Assembly (NCBI GenBank): GCA_936432065.2
Contig: OW386286.2
Span: forward strand, 24,921,179-24,985,178
Reading direction: 5' to 3'
Source: Rutpela maculata
Taxonomy: Eukaryota; Arthropoda; Insecta; Coleoptera; Cerambycidae
DNA length: 64,000 bases
Both the position numbers and the translations under genes were made by a program. Below are positions 36,285 through 47,460 of the stretch, in pieces (positions within the stretch are counted from its first letter, which is position 1; the number at the start of each line of letters is the position of its first letter). Under the pieces are notes generated by a model. The model was not told the DNA's origin, ran no database searches, and saw only the letters and a program-made list of their open reading frames with translations.

Positions 36285-37401
36285 GGTCAATGTAAAAGTT
36301 GTAGAGAATTAAATTATCTACATATTAACACATTTTATTAACAAATATATAGTGACAATACGATAAAAATTTGAGAGTAATTCATTATGTCGTTTTTGAG
36401 TTAAACGGAAAAATAATTGTTTTATATATCCAATAGACATCTAAAACTAGAGAAATGGGCCGCGAAAACTCGTGACGACATTAAATAATTATTTATAATA
36501 AGTTTAATATTTGATAAAGGTAGACTGATAAAATATTAAGATGGAAAAAAGATTTACATTGCCGAATATCAAGGTCCGAAGTCCCTATCCTTTTCCTTAA
36601 CCCTTTATTCCCACAAACTCATTATGCCCCAACCTCCTTTCCTATTGCTTGGATTGCGATAATTTTTTGTTTAAATAAAGATAAAAAAGATTCTCACTTA
36701 TTTGTAAAAAAGTTTCTCCTCTGAACCCTTTCCTACGTAAAAAAACGCATTTAAAAAAAAAATGCAAAAAGTTTTTCTCGTCCCACAAATTCGTTTATTT
36801 GAAAAAAATTAAAAAAATTAATCAGTCAAATACTAGAGATAACAGCAAACAAATCCGTTTTGGTTTTTCAAAATCGCACGACAGAGAAAAGAGTTCGGGG
36901 GAGGGGGGGGAGTTGAATAATTTTCCTTTCCCTACCTCCCCCCCCCTCACCTAATTGGCCCACCACCCCCATCCTCCGGCTCCCTCAATTCTTATCTATT
37001 TCACCTACCTCAAAAAAACCTCAGCCCCCTAACTCCTCTTTTTCGTGAAAAAATTAAGGAGTTACTTTTTTATATATTAGTGTCACTGCAAAAAAACATG
37101 TATTTAAAAAAAAAGTTTCACGAAAAGCTACCGGTCGATTTGAAATTTTTTTTACCAGATTATGCACTTCCGCGAGGTCTTCAATTTTTAATTTAACTTT
37201 TTTTTAAGTCAATAATAACAAAGTAATCGCGGAAAAACTTGTTTTTGCGAATTTTAAATGCGAATTCCTGCCCCACCTCGTGTGATTAAGCTGAACTAAC
37301 TTGATAACATGATAAAAGAGAACGCGTGTAACCGAATTGTCAAAAAAAAAAAAATTCAAAAAAAGTTGGTTTCATTTCAAAACCAGATCCGCTCCGCTAT
37401 A

Positions 37402-38141
37402 GATTTATCATTAAGTACTGGCAATAGCAACAGTAGTTTTGTAGGTGGTCAACAAATTACAAAAGTTGCGTTTACCGCGATGTATTTATTTAGCGGAAAT
37501 TGGTAAAAATATCTGTTCTGTGTGTCCCATACCATGGATTAATGCGTTCCCGAAATTGCTTTTGATTCGATGACCCTATATCAACAGTGTCGAGTCAATA
37601 AACTAGCTAAATTTTCGCATTTAGGTACATTCGTTCATTTTCTTTATTTTATTACTATTTACGAAATCGCTAGTTCTCGAGCCGACCCTGTATAATACAC
37701 GTATTTACAAAAAAAAAATTAGAGCACACCTAAAGCGTAAGTTGCGTTGGCAAAGATGCGTTGCGGCGTTAAAATGGCGTCAACAGTGACGGCATCCATC
37801 GTTGTCGAGCGGTTGAACAACTGACGCATCTCTGTTGGACTTGTTCGATTATTTTTGGTACAGGCCACTTTCAGATCAAACATCCTGATCCTCTCCAATA
37901 AGCTTAAGTTACAGGGATCTTCCCCTTCTAAAGCAGAATATCAAGCACGACAAATAGTAAAATTAAAAAACAGAAATATTAACTATAAGATAGTAGATCT
38001 CATTATAAGGTAGGTACAAAAAACAGGACGGAAGCTCAAGCTAATGCATTAATAGTATAAGGACTTAAAGACGAAAAAAATCACTAAAAGAGTACAGAAG
38101 TAAGTAATAATAATAGTTCAGGAGTTTTAGTCAATATATCG
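37402..38141. other. Unassigned intronic sequence
   Basis: No gene. A somewhat GC-rich stretch at 37730-37850 (GTTGCGTTGGCAAAGATGCG) has no recognised identity. Confidence 0.35.
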
Positions 38142-40006
38142 CTACCAGAATTAATTGCTGTAAAGCTGAAAATTTGTAGGATTGTAATTTTAGTCCAACA
38201 CAACACGTACCAAAAAGTCCCCTATTCTCCCCCGTCGGTTTCCCTGTCTTTGCGGAGCAACAAGGGCCCAAGTCGCAGAAATCGCAGGTTCGATTTGGGT
38301 TGAAATGATCATAAAAGCTTCGGAGAGGCATATCCATTCATATTTCATATGTTCCTTGCATATTTTGTTCATAATTTTCCGTTCTAGTGCAGTCAAAATT
38401 TCAAACATTGAAAAAATTCCGAAAAGGCGCTATTGCGGATAAATGAAAACTCGGAGGGGAAAACGTACCCGAATTATCATTTCTCTTCATTCTTTGGGCT
38501 TTTCATTGGTATGTCTACCTTCTCTGTAGCGTCACCTGTTACGGAGCGGCGTCACTCGGACAGTTAAGTGCGTTCATTTTTGTATCGGTCACGTCTAGTC
38601 TAAACAATCAAGCAGGCGCACAGCGGGCTATGACTTCTTAGTTCAGTAGCTGTGACAGTCCTCGGAGGGTGTGCATCGGTTCATTGGTGCGGGAAAATCG
38701 AGAGATCGTAGTTAAGTCATGGTGGATACAGGCGTCAACTCTGTACAGAATAGTGAAGCAGGAAGCATGGCAGCTCCTGAAGAAGAGACCTGAGCTACAG
38801 GAATGCCCCGTGGTCTTCTCACAACCTGCATCTGGCAAGAGGGGAATGTTTATCGTAGTACTTTATGGAGGCAGTGAGCAGGAGAGCTTGGACCAGTTAC
38901 GAGTAGTCAGATACAACCAGAGCGTGGTGAAGCAGTCGGTGACAGCCTTTTTTGATTTGGCAAGCCTCCCGCCAACAAATGCCGCCTATGAACAACATTC
39001 GTTCCGCACATACTTCCAGATGAGGGCGTTAGGGAGAATAGTGTAAGAATTTAATCTCTCGAAAAGCTTGCAGCACTCAACTAATGTGCATGTGCTTTTT
39101 TACAGGTCCAGCAATGGCTAGACGTCAACCTCAACCCGGACGATGGGGGGTGGAAATCAGGACTCCAGGGCCTTGTTCCGGTTCCTACCACAAGGCAACC
39201 AGCTTCTGATAGCCTACTACGGCTAATTTCCTGTGCCTGCAAGGCGGACTGCGGTGCCCGGTGCGAGTGCAGGAACTCTGGTCTGAACTGCAGCATCATG
39301 TGCAGGAGCTGTAGAGAATCCAGCTGCACAAACAGCCAGTCAGTGGATATGGATGAAGACCCAGAGTCCCTACTTCCCAGTAGATCAATAATGTGAATTG
39401 TCTTGCCGAATAAAATCATTTTCTGAGTCTGACAAGTTAAATTTCATTCAATAAATCTTATAAAGGACCAATAATATATAAACAGGAATTCGCAAGAAGT
39501 CTCATTAGCGTAGCCAGGGCAGTTCCACCGGGAGCATGACGGGCGTGACACTTGGAGTGGCGTAGCTCCGTAATGGGCGACGCTACAGAGAAGGTGGACA
39601 TACCAGTGGAAAGCCCAAAGTATGAAGAGAAATGTTTATTCGCGTGCGTTTTCCCCTCCGAGTTTTCATTTATCCGCAATGGCGTCATTTCGCAATTTTT
39701 TCAATTTTTGAAATTTTGACAGCACTATAATGGAAAATTATGAACAACATATGCATGAAACATCTGAAATACGAAAGAATATGCTTTTCAGAAGCTATTA
39801 TCATAATTTCGACCCAAAACGAACCAGTAACAACCTCTTTGCTGCACTTTATAGCCAGCTCTGCAATTTCTGCGACTCAGGCCCTTGTTGCTCCGCAAAA
39901 ATAAGGAATCTGACAGGGGAGAGTAGGGGACTTTTTGGTACGTGTTGTCCTGGACCAAAACTACAATCCTGCAAATTTTCAGCTTTACAATAATTAATTC
40001 CGGGTC
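38142..40006 (+). mobile_element. 1.87-kb foldback element enclosing a CXC-family gene
   Basis: The arms, about 38142-38555 and 39531-40006, are inverted copies: CCAGAATTAATTGCTGTAAA on the left mirrors TTTACAATAATTAATTCCGG on the right, and TCCCCTATTCTCCCC mirrors GGGGAGAGTAGGGGA. TA precedes the left end; the right flank is GT, so a TA duplication is not conserved. The right arm has a 40-bp insert near 39840. The space between the arms is almost wholly occupied by one CXC-family gene relic. Confidence 0.8.
38669..39396 (+). pseudogene. PIN-like/CXC family protein, C-terminal two exons
   Basis: Exon 1 frame (to about 39041) reads LLKKRPELQECPVVF, GSEQESLDQLRVVRYNQSVV, then ASLPPTNAAYEQHSFRTYFQ. 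A short intron follows: donor ATA/GTGTAAGAAT, acceptor TTTTTTACAG at about 39104. Exon 2 is in frame and reads VQQWLDVNLNPDDGGWKSGL, then ISCACKADCGARCECRNSGL followed by NCSIMCRSCRESSCTN, ending at TGA 39394-39396. This is the C-terminal half of the family: LPPT block, WLG/GW block and CXC zinc-binding cluster. The N-terminal PIN-like domain is absent. The body is free of stops, suggesting a fairly recent copy; GC content is higher than its surroundings. Confidence 0.8.
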
Positions 40007-40606
40007 AAAAACTATAATTCCTGGGCTATAATTGTAAGTATTTGAGATGTTTAACAAATATCAAACAATAACTATTAGGGTGATCCTTATATTTGTGTAA
40101 TTTTCTTTTTTAATTCGGACTGTCTCACCTCTTAAAATTTTTTCGTATCGAAAAATAAAAAATCCTGTAAAATTTAAACTTAATCCAACATCCATAAGAC
40201 GTGTCTCAATAACCTTGTTTTGGAGGTTGATATAGAAAAGTTACAAATAATCAGTATAGCAGCAAATGGTAAAAAATATGTCTCCAAAATAAAGGGGAAA
40301 CAATGAGAATGCATGATATTAAACAGAGAAGAAATAGAAACGACAAAAAACTTTTTGCTGTTGTCTGGAAACCTCCTCGGAGTCCTTCACCACTTGTAGC
40401 AGAAACTGTTTCTGATTCTCTTTCTTAGTTAAAACGCCCCCATGAGTTTAAGTTTCTTTCGGCCTTGTCATTAACATTTAATTTAAGGTTCTGAGCCATC
40501 AACAGACCTTTTTGAAGATCTTCCTAACTAAGAGGAGGTCGCGTTTTAAGAACTCACAGATAATGCTGCGGTATTTTTTAAGCGAAATATTGTAGCGGCT
40601 GATTAA
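40007..40606. other. Unassigned intronic sequence
   Basis: No feature recognised between the foldback element and the next MITE. Confidence 0.35.
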
Positions 40607-40904
40607 GGGTGTCGGTGTCGTGCTTAATAATATGATTTCGTAATTTGACAATTTTTCCTACATCCCTGAACCGATAGAAAAAATTCTTTGATAGACTTTT
40701 AGAGAAAACTTGATACTTACCTGGAGCGATACCAGACTATTGAAATCAACAATTTTCGCACGAGAAAAAAAATTCCTACTTTAGTTTCCAATAGCCTAGT
40801 ACCGTTATATAAAGTTGTCTCTAAAAACCCATCCCAAAAAAATTTTTGAATCGGTTCAGGGGTGTAGGAGAAATTGTCGAATTACGTTCACGGCACCGTC
40901 CACC
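40607..40904. mobile_element. 298-bp palindromic MITE with TTAA flanks
   Basis: GGGTGTCGGTGTCGTG at 40607 mirrors CACGGCACCGTCCACC ending at 40904, and TTAA borders both sides. The arms extend inward (AATTTGACAATTTTTCCTAC against GGAGAAATTGTCGAATT). TTAA target sites are diagnostic of piggyBac-type transposition. Confidence 0.7.
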
Positions 40905-40908
40905 TTAA

Positions 40909-41529
40909 TGTCATATTATACAATCTTCTTTTTGTTGGATTGCAACACATTTTATACCATAAGAAGTTTCCTCACTGTTCTCATCACTTCAACAAACTCA
41001 ATTTTGGTTTCTAAGGGAACATTGATAGTAAAATGTTAATACAATTGACTCGTCTAAGAGATAAAATGACAATAAAACTTTTTCAAAGCTTCACTTGGTA
41101 GGACCTTGTGCGTATTTTTGTAAGAGTACAAACCCTTAAGAACACTGAGATCTTGAAGTGGGGTTTAAGCTGCCACTAGATGGCAAAATCCGGCCTTGAT
41201 ATAGAAACGAATGAGAAAAATACTACTATCCCCTCTTTTATGAGACGTCAGACTGAATTGACTCCTGGAGAAACATCTTTAAGCAATAAATGATTCTGGC
41301 TATTCGTCTAAAAGTGGAAGGCAACTGAAATATGAAACGATATTCCCCTGGGGGGTTGACCATCCAGAAATATCACTGCAAGCTGTAATAGTTCTCTGTT
41401 CTCTTCCCTAGGATGATACAGTCTTAGGTGGCTGACACAGAACTGCAAGATATGATCACAATCACTCCAATATCGTGGAGCTGCTGCAATACTTTGGTGC
41501 GCAAAGAAGATAATAAGGCAAAGAATTGT
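40909..41529. other. Unassigned intronic sequence
   Basis: No defined feature. The last part may be decayed sequence of the retrotransposon that follows. Confidence 0.35.
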
Positions 41530-42180
41530 TAACTAGTCGATTGCCATATTTTCCGGCAAACCAAGCAGCGGTAAAGCTTATCAGTTCGATGAAGGTCGAT
41601 TCGAGACGGGACTGTAGTATGGGACTGTTTGAACGCCCTTCTTGGAAGTCAGAATAAAATGACCGTAGCCTGGGTATCAGGACACAAGGGACACAGGGAA
41701 AATGAAAAGGCTGATGAACTGGCCAGGGAAGGCGCATGTTAGGCCCAGGAAGACCCGCATACGAGCATCCATTAATAAATCGGTACAGAATAAATCTCTA
41801 GAATGGTGACAGAGATAGGCCAAAGAGTTAATTAAAGAACCATCGGCCTTTACGCAAGATCTACTACACCAAAATAGAAAAAAAAATAGGATAATGGTGG
41901 GTCTTCTAACTAGACACTGTAGGTCTAACAGACACATGAGTCTAATGGGCCTGGCGAGGATGCAATGTGAAGATTCTGTCAAGAAGCGGAAACCTCAATA
42001 CATGCGCTATGCCATTGTGAAGACTTAGTTAGGCTGAGATTCCAACTACTTGGCGCGGAGACTCTAAGGGCAGATAGCAAGAAGCCCTTATCAAGACTGT
42101 GAAGTTTTATGCAAAGGATAAGACTAGAACAGAAGCACCACAATAGATCTACGGAGGTCGCGGGTCACTCCTTTTTTCTA
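41530..42180 (+). pseudogene. Non-LTR retrotransposon RNase H and C-terminal relic
   Basis: Plus-strand reading with frameshifts gives ANQAAVKLISSMKVDS (the SDSQAAL-type RNase H segment), MTVAWVSGHKGHRENEKADE followed by LAREGA (the WVPGHxGxxGNExADxLAR block), then LTRHCRSNRHMSLMGLARMQ and EAETSIHALCHCEDLVRLR, the cysteine-histidine tail of insect I/R1-group retrotransposons. The reverse transcriptase lies upstream in intact elements and is missing. Many stops. Confidence 0.75.
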
Positions 42181-42521
42181 ATCTGAATCTGAGATGTCAA
42201 AATACGAAGAAAAATAAGACAGGGAATTTGTAGCACCACCCTGTTCTAAAGGTTTCAAGTGGTAATCTACGTCGCCCTTCAATTATCTGCTCAATTTATA
42301 GCTCATACTATATTTGGACGTTGGCGAGGGAACGTTCTGGTTGAAAAATGTACGGCTATGGACAAACGACTGGATCACTTTTAAAAAGATTAATAAGATT
42401 ATGATACCCAACATGACTGCCTATGTTAGACTTAAAGACCAAAATATAAAAAATAATGAGCTATTACATTATTGTAATACTAAACTAAATAGGTCTCTCA
42501 AAAGCATTAGCTTATTAATTA

Positions 42522-43820
42522 CTGGGTGCCGCACAAGTCACGCTTTGTTTAAAAAGTTCATAACTTTCCAATTTAAAATTTTTCTTTTCTTTCACCAGAT
42601 ATGAGGGGCGATTTTACCCTATTCTAAGGGTGTTTTTTCTCTCCAGCTCAAAATTTTGAGGGTGTTTGGGCTTTTCTGAGGTCGGATTCGAATTCAGTGT
42701 CGAAAAATACATTGGACTACTCGGGTCAAGTTCCAGGTTATGGCTAGGTTATTTTATTGAATTTTTCGACTTTTTTGCTTCTTCTGACTTAAATTCTGAA
42801 GCCGCCATAGTGAAAAAAAAATTTCTGCAGCAAAACTGAATTTAGCATATCCAAATACTTAACTCTACTAAGTTTCGTAAATTTTTATCGAAAATTGGCT
42901 AGGTTACCGATTTTTGACGCCTGGTGACTGCCGAAAATACTGAAGTTGTACAGCACAGCATTAATGAAGACCCCGAAACATCAACCCGAAGACGTTCCAC
43001 TCAGATTAGGATATTCCGAAGGTCACTTCAAAGGATTCTAGGGAATGATTTGCACTTGTTTCCTTACAAGTGTAATTGGTTCAGGCACTGATTGGCAATC
43101 CGCTCCGTTTATGCAGTTCGCATCCAAGAGTTGGAAATAGAACAAAATAAATTCATTCATAAGATGATAATGAGCGATGAAGGTCATTTTCATCGGATTT
43201 GTGAATAAGTAAAATGACAGAATATGGGCCATTGAAAATCCAAAAGTTATCCATCAGTGTGACGTGCATCCAGCAAAATGTACAGTATGATGTGGTGTTA
43301 CCTCTAAAAGAATCATTGGTTATACTTTTTTAAAAACGAGAAAGGTGTCGCGGTAACCGTAAATGGAAGCGTTATCGCGAGACTATCGGACACTTTTTGA
43401 GACCGGCTCTTGATGGAGCCACTCCTCACACTGCCCTACTAAATATGACACCTTTGAGGAAAATTTTTGGCGATCGCCTAATAAGCATATTTTCTACTTT
43501 CAATTGGCCTTCGAATTCCCCGAATTTAACAGCCACAGACTACTTTTTTCGGAGGTATCTCAAGGAAAGGATTTACGAAACAAGAAGGATCCAGGAGCTC
43601 AAGGCCAACATCCGAGCGGAAATCAGAGCCAGAAATTCTCAAGAACGTAATGGAAGGTGAGGCCGAGAATGGTGGTCATTTGCAGGACAACATTTTCCCC
43701 AAGTAGTCTAAAAAAATTACCAAATTATGTTTCATTTCTCAAAAAGAATATAATTAATTTATTTGAAAATTGAGAAGTTATGAATTATTTAAATCAACGC
43801 GTGATTTATGCGAAACCCAG
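42522..43820 (+). mobile_element. Complete but decayed mariner-type element, 1.3 kb
   Basis: Left end CTGGGTGCCGCACAAGTCAC at 42522 mirrors GTGATTTATGCGAAACCCAG ending at 43820, with AAAGTTCATAACTT against AAGTTATGAATTATTT further in. TA flanks both ends. Length and structure are typical of mariner-type elements. It carries one decayed transposase gene on the plus strand. Confidence 0.82.
42962..43716 (+). pseudogene. Mariner-type transposase pseudogene
   Basis: Reading through several frameshifts and stops: an N-terminal arginine-rich piece (STRRRSTQIRIFRRSLQRIL), the first catalytic block MIMSDEGHFHRICE, then the second aspartate in DGATPHTALLNMTPLRKIFG, and the third in WPSNSPNLTATDYFFRRYLK followed by ERIYETRRIQELK. 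The D-D-D motif residues are present but the gene has stops between the first and second blocks. The frame at 43397-43660 covers the second half only. Confidence 0.8.
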
Positions 43821-44002
43821 TATTAATCGCAATAAAACTGTTTTTTATATCCACCCAATAAATGTCGGACTATTTATTTGTTGTGATTCAACCTTTGACA
43901 TGCAATTATCTTACATTGTGCTAATAACATGCATATTTGTACTACACATGCGTATTATAAGTTAGATTAGCATTACTAAAATTAAATTCATGTTTTACTT
44001 AC

Positions 44003-44146
44003 CCTCGGAGCCATCTTCATCATTTTTAGTTATCCTTGAAGCTTCTTGAACTTCCTCAAAAGTGACTGGCTGGGTTGAAAAGCGGGTAGGAAATCTTTCG
44101 GTGGTACCCGTTTTGCGAGTCCTGTATCTGTCAATTCCAGCATTTC
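44003..44146 (-). CDS. Host gene exon 3 of those visible (supervillin-like?)
   Basis: A 144-bp minus-strand exon: acceptor CGTTTTAG/GAAATGCTGG at 44146, donor TCCGAGG/GTAAGTAAAA at 44003. It enters and leaves in phase 1. It encodes GNAGIDRYRTRKTGTTER then FPTRFSTQPVTFEEVQEASR and ITKNDEDGSEG. The RFSTQPVTFEEV segment resembles the RYxTQPVT motif I remember from supervillin. Splice-site phase matches the exons at 50966-51089 and 12256-12664. Confidence 0.88.
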
Positions 44147-44299
44147 CTAAAACGATTTTGTAACACTTAAATACCATAAATAATAATAATTAATTTTTAT
44201 TATGAACCTTACTCAATTCAGTGTACTGAGCCCATTTTAACACCGAATATCTCAAAAACCGAGGACCTTATAAAATTGAAAAAATGGTGTCTTCATTAT

Positions 44300-44657
44300 G
44301 TGTCTACTGTAAGCGAATTACTGAAATTTGAATAACTTACGTTGAACAGTTTCGAAGATTTGCTAAGTTATGTTAAAAAAGGTGCCACTTTTTAAGGAGA
44401 TTTTGATCTTGTCATTCGTTATATCTCGGAAAATATGCATTCTTTGTGAATAATATTTTAGGCATCGATAAAACACAGCTTTTATCGTACAGTGAAATTT
44501 TTTCACAATTCTTTATTTTAAAATTTCGGAACTTCGTCCTTATTTAGTTGGTTAAAATCTCTTTGGAAAAGTGTAATACTTCTCTATATAACTTAGCAGA
44601 TTCTTAAAATTGTTCAACGTAAGTTATTCAAATTTCAGCGAGTGGTTTACAATAGAC
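44300..44657. repeat. 358-bp inverted repeat
   Basis: TGAAATTTGAATAACTTACG (44323-44342) mirrors CGTAAGTTATTCAAATTTCA (44619-44638), with outer matches GTCTACTGTAAGCGA and its counterpart near 44657. It lies about 155 bp upstream of the exon acceptor at 44146. Confidence 0.7.
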
Positions 44658-45198
44658 ATATACAATGAACTAAATGTTTTTTTCAATTTTTTCAGCCTAA
44701 AAAAGGCCCGCCCAACTTTGGAAAAATTCCCGGAAAGCTGGATTTTGATATGAACCTCGATATTGTGGTTCTAAAGAAAAGGTCAAAAGTCCCCATCGAT
44801 CCGAGTGCCGCTAAAAATTTTACGCGGGGTAAAAGGTCAGAAAAAACTGTCATTGGACTTTGAATACGACTTGAAATGTTCGAAAATTTCCTTATTGTTT
44901 CAGAGCCAAGAACAATAGAAATAAACACATATATACTATATAGTGTAGACTCTACACTGTAGATGGAGAAGGAATGTGCTCTGAAAAGTTATTCTTCCTT
45001 GTCATAAAACCTTGAGTGACCGAACGATCCAACGTTAACACTAGCTGAGTTCGGCTTGTACAAACGGTGCTAGAGTGGAGTGGGAGTGGAAAAAATTGTG
45101 AATTGTATTTATTCGAATGCAAAATACTCCAACTACTGTCAAAAGGTATTTTCTCGCCAAACCTTCAATCATTTAGATTTATTTGTAACTTATTGTGA

Positions 45199-46206
45199 TT
45201 TGTTAAAGATTAAAGCCTAAGGAACAATTTAAGACATGTCCTAAAAAAAACTGGCTGTACTTTCAAAATGGCGGCCATATGTTAAAAAAACTGTTGCCAA
45301 TGTTGTTTTTGTCATTTGACACAAAAACTAAAAAAGAAGGACAAAAACTTTTTGCACAAAAAACAACGAGCATAAAATTTTCTACAATTTTGTTCCTATA
45401 CAATATTTTGATAGGAGTTACCATTTTCCAGATAAATGAGTCCAAAATTAAGAAAACATGGAAATTCATATATCGGTAAATCACTTAGAGGAAATAACTG
45501 TGACAATTATTGTAAGGCGTATAATATAATTTTATATTATTAACATAACAAAAATAAAATAAACTGAAAAAAATTAATAATAATAATAATATTGTAATTT
45601 GCAAACATTTGTCTCGAAAACGGTAAGAATGATATCTGGAAAAAGGTAACTCATATCCAAATATTGTATAGGAACAAAATTATAGAAAATTTTATGCACT
45701 TTGCTTTTTGTGAAGAAAGTTTTTCTCCATCTTTTTTAGTTTTTGTGTTAAATGATAAAAACAATATTTGCATTTTTTTAAACGGACGCCATTTTGAAAG
45801 TACAGCCAGTTTTTTATTTTTAAGTCATGTCTTAAATTGTTCCTTGAGCTTTAATCTTTATGAAAAATATTGTCCCCAAGGATCGGGGAGGTGCACAGAC
45901 AGTTAGGATGGGCTCCCGTAGTATTACGTTTTATATTGAATCTTATATTTTATCTTAAGAGCTGAATCATTTATCTGGAAAATGGTAACTCCTATCCAAA
46001 TATTGTATAGGAACAAAATTGTAGAAAATTTTATGCACCTTGTTTTTTGTGCAGAAAGTTTTTCTTCACCTTTTTTAGTTTTTGTGTTAAATGACAAAAA
46101 CCATATTTGCAATGTTTTTTAAACGGACGCCCATTTTGAAAGTGCAGCCAATTTTTTTTTTAGGACATGTCTTAAATTGTTCCTTAGGCTTTAATCTTTA
46201 TGAAAA
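45199..46206. repeat. Foldback repeat with three copies of one arm
   Basis: One arm on the plus strand (45199-45437; AACAATTTAAGACATGTCCT, AAAATGGCGGCC) is mirrored twice, at 45636-45870 and again at 45965-46206. The two inverted copies plus their tails (AAGGATCGGGGAGGTGCAC; AAGGATCGGGGGGGGTGGG) form a direct duplication of about 320 bp. The several short open frames over it are reflections of the same sequence. No protein. Confidence 0.8.
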
Positions 46207-46718
46207 ACATTGTCTTCAAGGATCGGGGGGGGTGGGTGGGGGGTAGTGCACGGACACTTAAGGTGGGCTCTCGTAGTATATGCATCATTTGCCAAACCAC
46301 AAAACGTCAAGTTCCTTAAATGTCATATTCTACTTTATTTTTCGAACTTTAGTGGTATTTAAGGAGTGAACTCTTTTCACTCGCAATGCCCGAACGTTAA
46401 AATATTGCAAATATCACTCCAAATGCCAAAAGCCGAACGGAAATAGTACTCTTGGGGTGAAAAGCGTTAAAAGAGTGCGTAAGTCGACCTCAGCTATTGA
46501 GTAATGATGAATGTCTTCAATTATTTTGAAAAAAATAGAGAATTAATAAATTACGCAGACATTTTTACAAGAGTTCGCCAGACGTGATTTTCAACAATGG
46601 AATTCGTTTTCTCCTGGCTGTACATAAAGCCCCAGTAAAAGAAGTATCTATTCTATTGATACTTCAACTTTTGTAAAACCTATACAGCTCAAAAAATCTG
46701 TTCGATTATCTATTCTTC

Positions 46719-47373
46719 CGGAACATCTAGTGCTGCTCCGCAACATTTATATTGGATCTATTACCAAGTTCAAATATGGCTAGGCAACGAGCTTACTCCT
46801 GAAGACTGGGGATGGACGGATAACATTTTGAAGCCAATTCGAACTCTGCTTCCACCTGATGCAGACATTCTGCTGAATACTGTTTATATACCAAGGATTG
46901 TAGATTAAACTGCGACTGTAGAAAAGTTGGTTTATATTGTTCACCAATTTGTGGTAATTAAGCAATCCAAACCACGTGACTTTTAACATGGCGTCGTGAG
47001 CAAGCATCCGGCAAACGATCGTTTTCATTCGTTAAAAGTTTGTTAAAGAGAGTTTTTCTATTGTCTGGGTCACGTTTCTGCGAGTTAATTAAAATAAACC
47101 CCGTGTCTGCCCACGACGCCATATTGCCAAAAAAGGTCGAAAGGTCGTTGGATTTAATTGCCAAGGTCAGTTTTGCTTAAATATAACAGCCAATATAAAT
47201 GACGTCGATAATTGCGATTCCACTGAAGATGTAGATCTATCGCATTTTCTGACTGAATCCATGAAAATACACGAGAAGAAAAACAAGAAGAAGAACATGA
47301 TGAAGAGGAAAGCATACGGACTGAAACAGAGTCTGCCAACTTTCTGGGAATTTTTCCGAAGGGTAATGTCTAA
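46719..47373 (+). pseudogene. PIN-like/CXC family protein, C-terminal relic, with a nested MITE
   Basis: Reads SSAAPQHLYWIYYQVQIWLG, NELTPEDWGWTDNILKPIRT, LLPPDADILLNTV, a frameshift, CKDCRLNCDCRKVGLYCSPI then CGN. After an insertion (about 46962-47170, including a small TIR unit) the acidic tail resumes: NDVDNCDSTEDVDLSHFLTE, a frameshift, EEKQEEEHDEEESIRTETES, ending at TAA 47371-47373. Compared with the gene at 48380-49363 the motif order is identical: WLGNxLTxxDWGW, CXC cluster, acidic tail. It lies just left of the next long-TIR element and is not evidently part of it. Confidence 0.75.
46988..47122. mobile_element. 135-bp mini-TIR insertion in a CXC gene
   Basis: ATGGCGTCGTGAGCA at 46988 mirrors TGCCCACGACGCCAT ending at 47122. 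It lies in the interruption between the CXC cluster and the acidic tail of the surrounding pseudogene, so it is probably a small insertion. Confidence 0.55.
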
Positions 47374-47460
47374 TTTCTCTGGACTAGAGGCCATTTTATG
47401 TTGTACATTTCGTGGGTTTCACTCTCCAACTAGAATCAGAGCCAATAGTTTTTGATAAAA

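Larger units (their letters stand above)
34292..37401. mobile_element. 3.1-kb foldback element with GC-rich arms, nested insertion
   Basis: The arms 34292-34808 and 36706-37401 are inverted copies. Shared blocks include CGGTTACACGCGTTCTCTTT, AGTTCAGCTTAATCACACGA and a G/C-homopolymer region (CCCCACCACCCCCAT on one side). The right arm has extra sequence (37050-37260) missing from the left. The loop holds the 5' half of an unrelated mariner-type element (from about 34836) with a truncated transposase. Ends are not exact enough to assign a target duplication. Confidence 0.78.

Noticed and set aside
45263..46112. Several matching frames of 60-80 codons
   Set aside because: They are reflections of the three copies of one foldback arm; no motif or conserved start.
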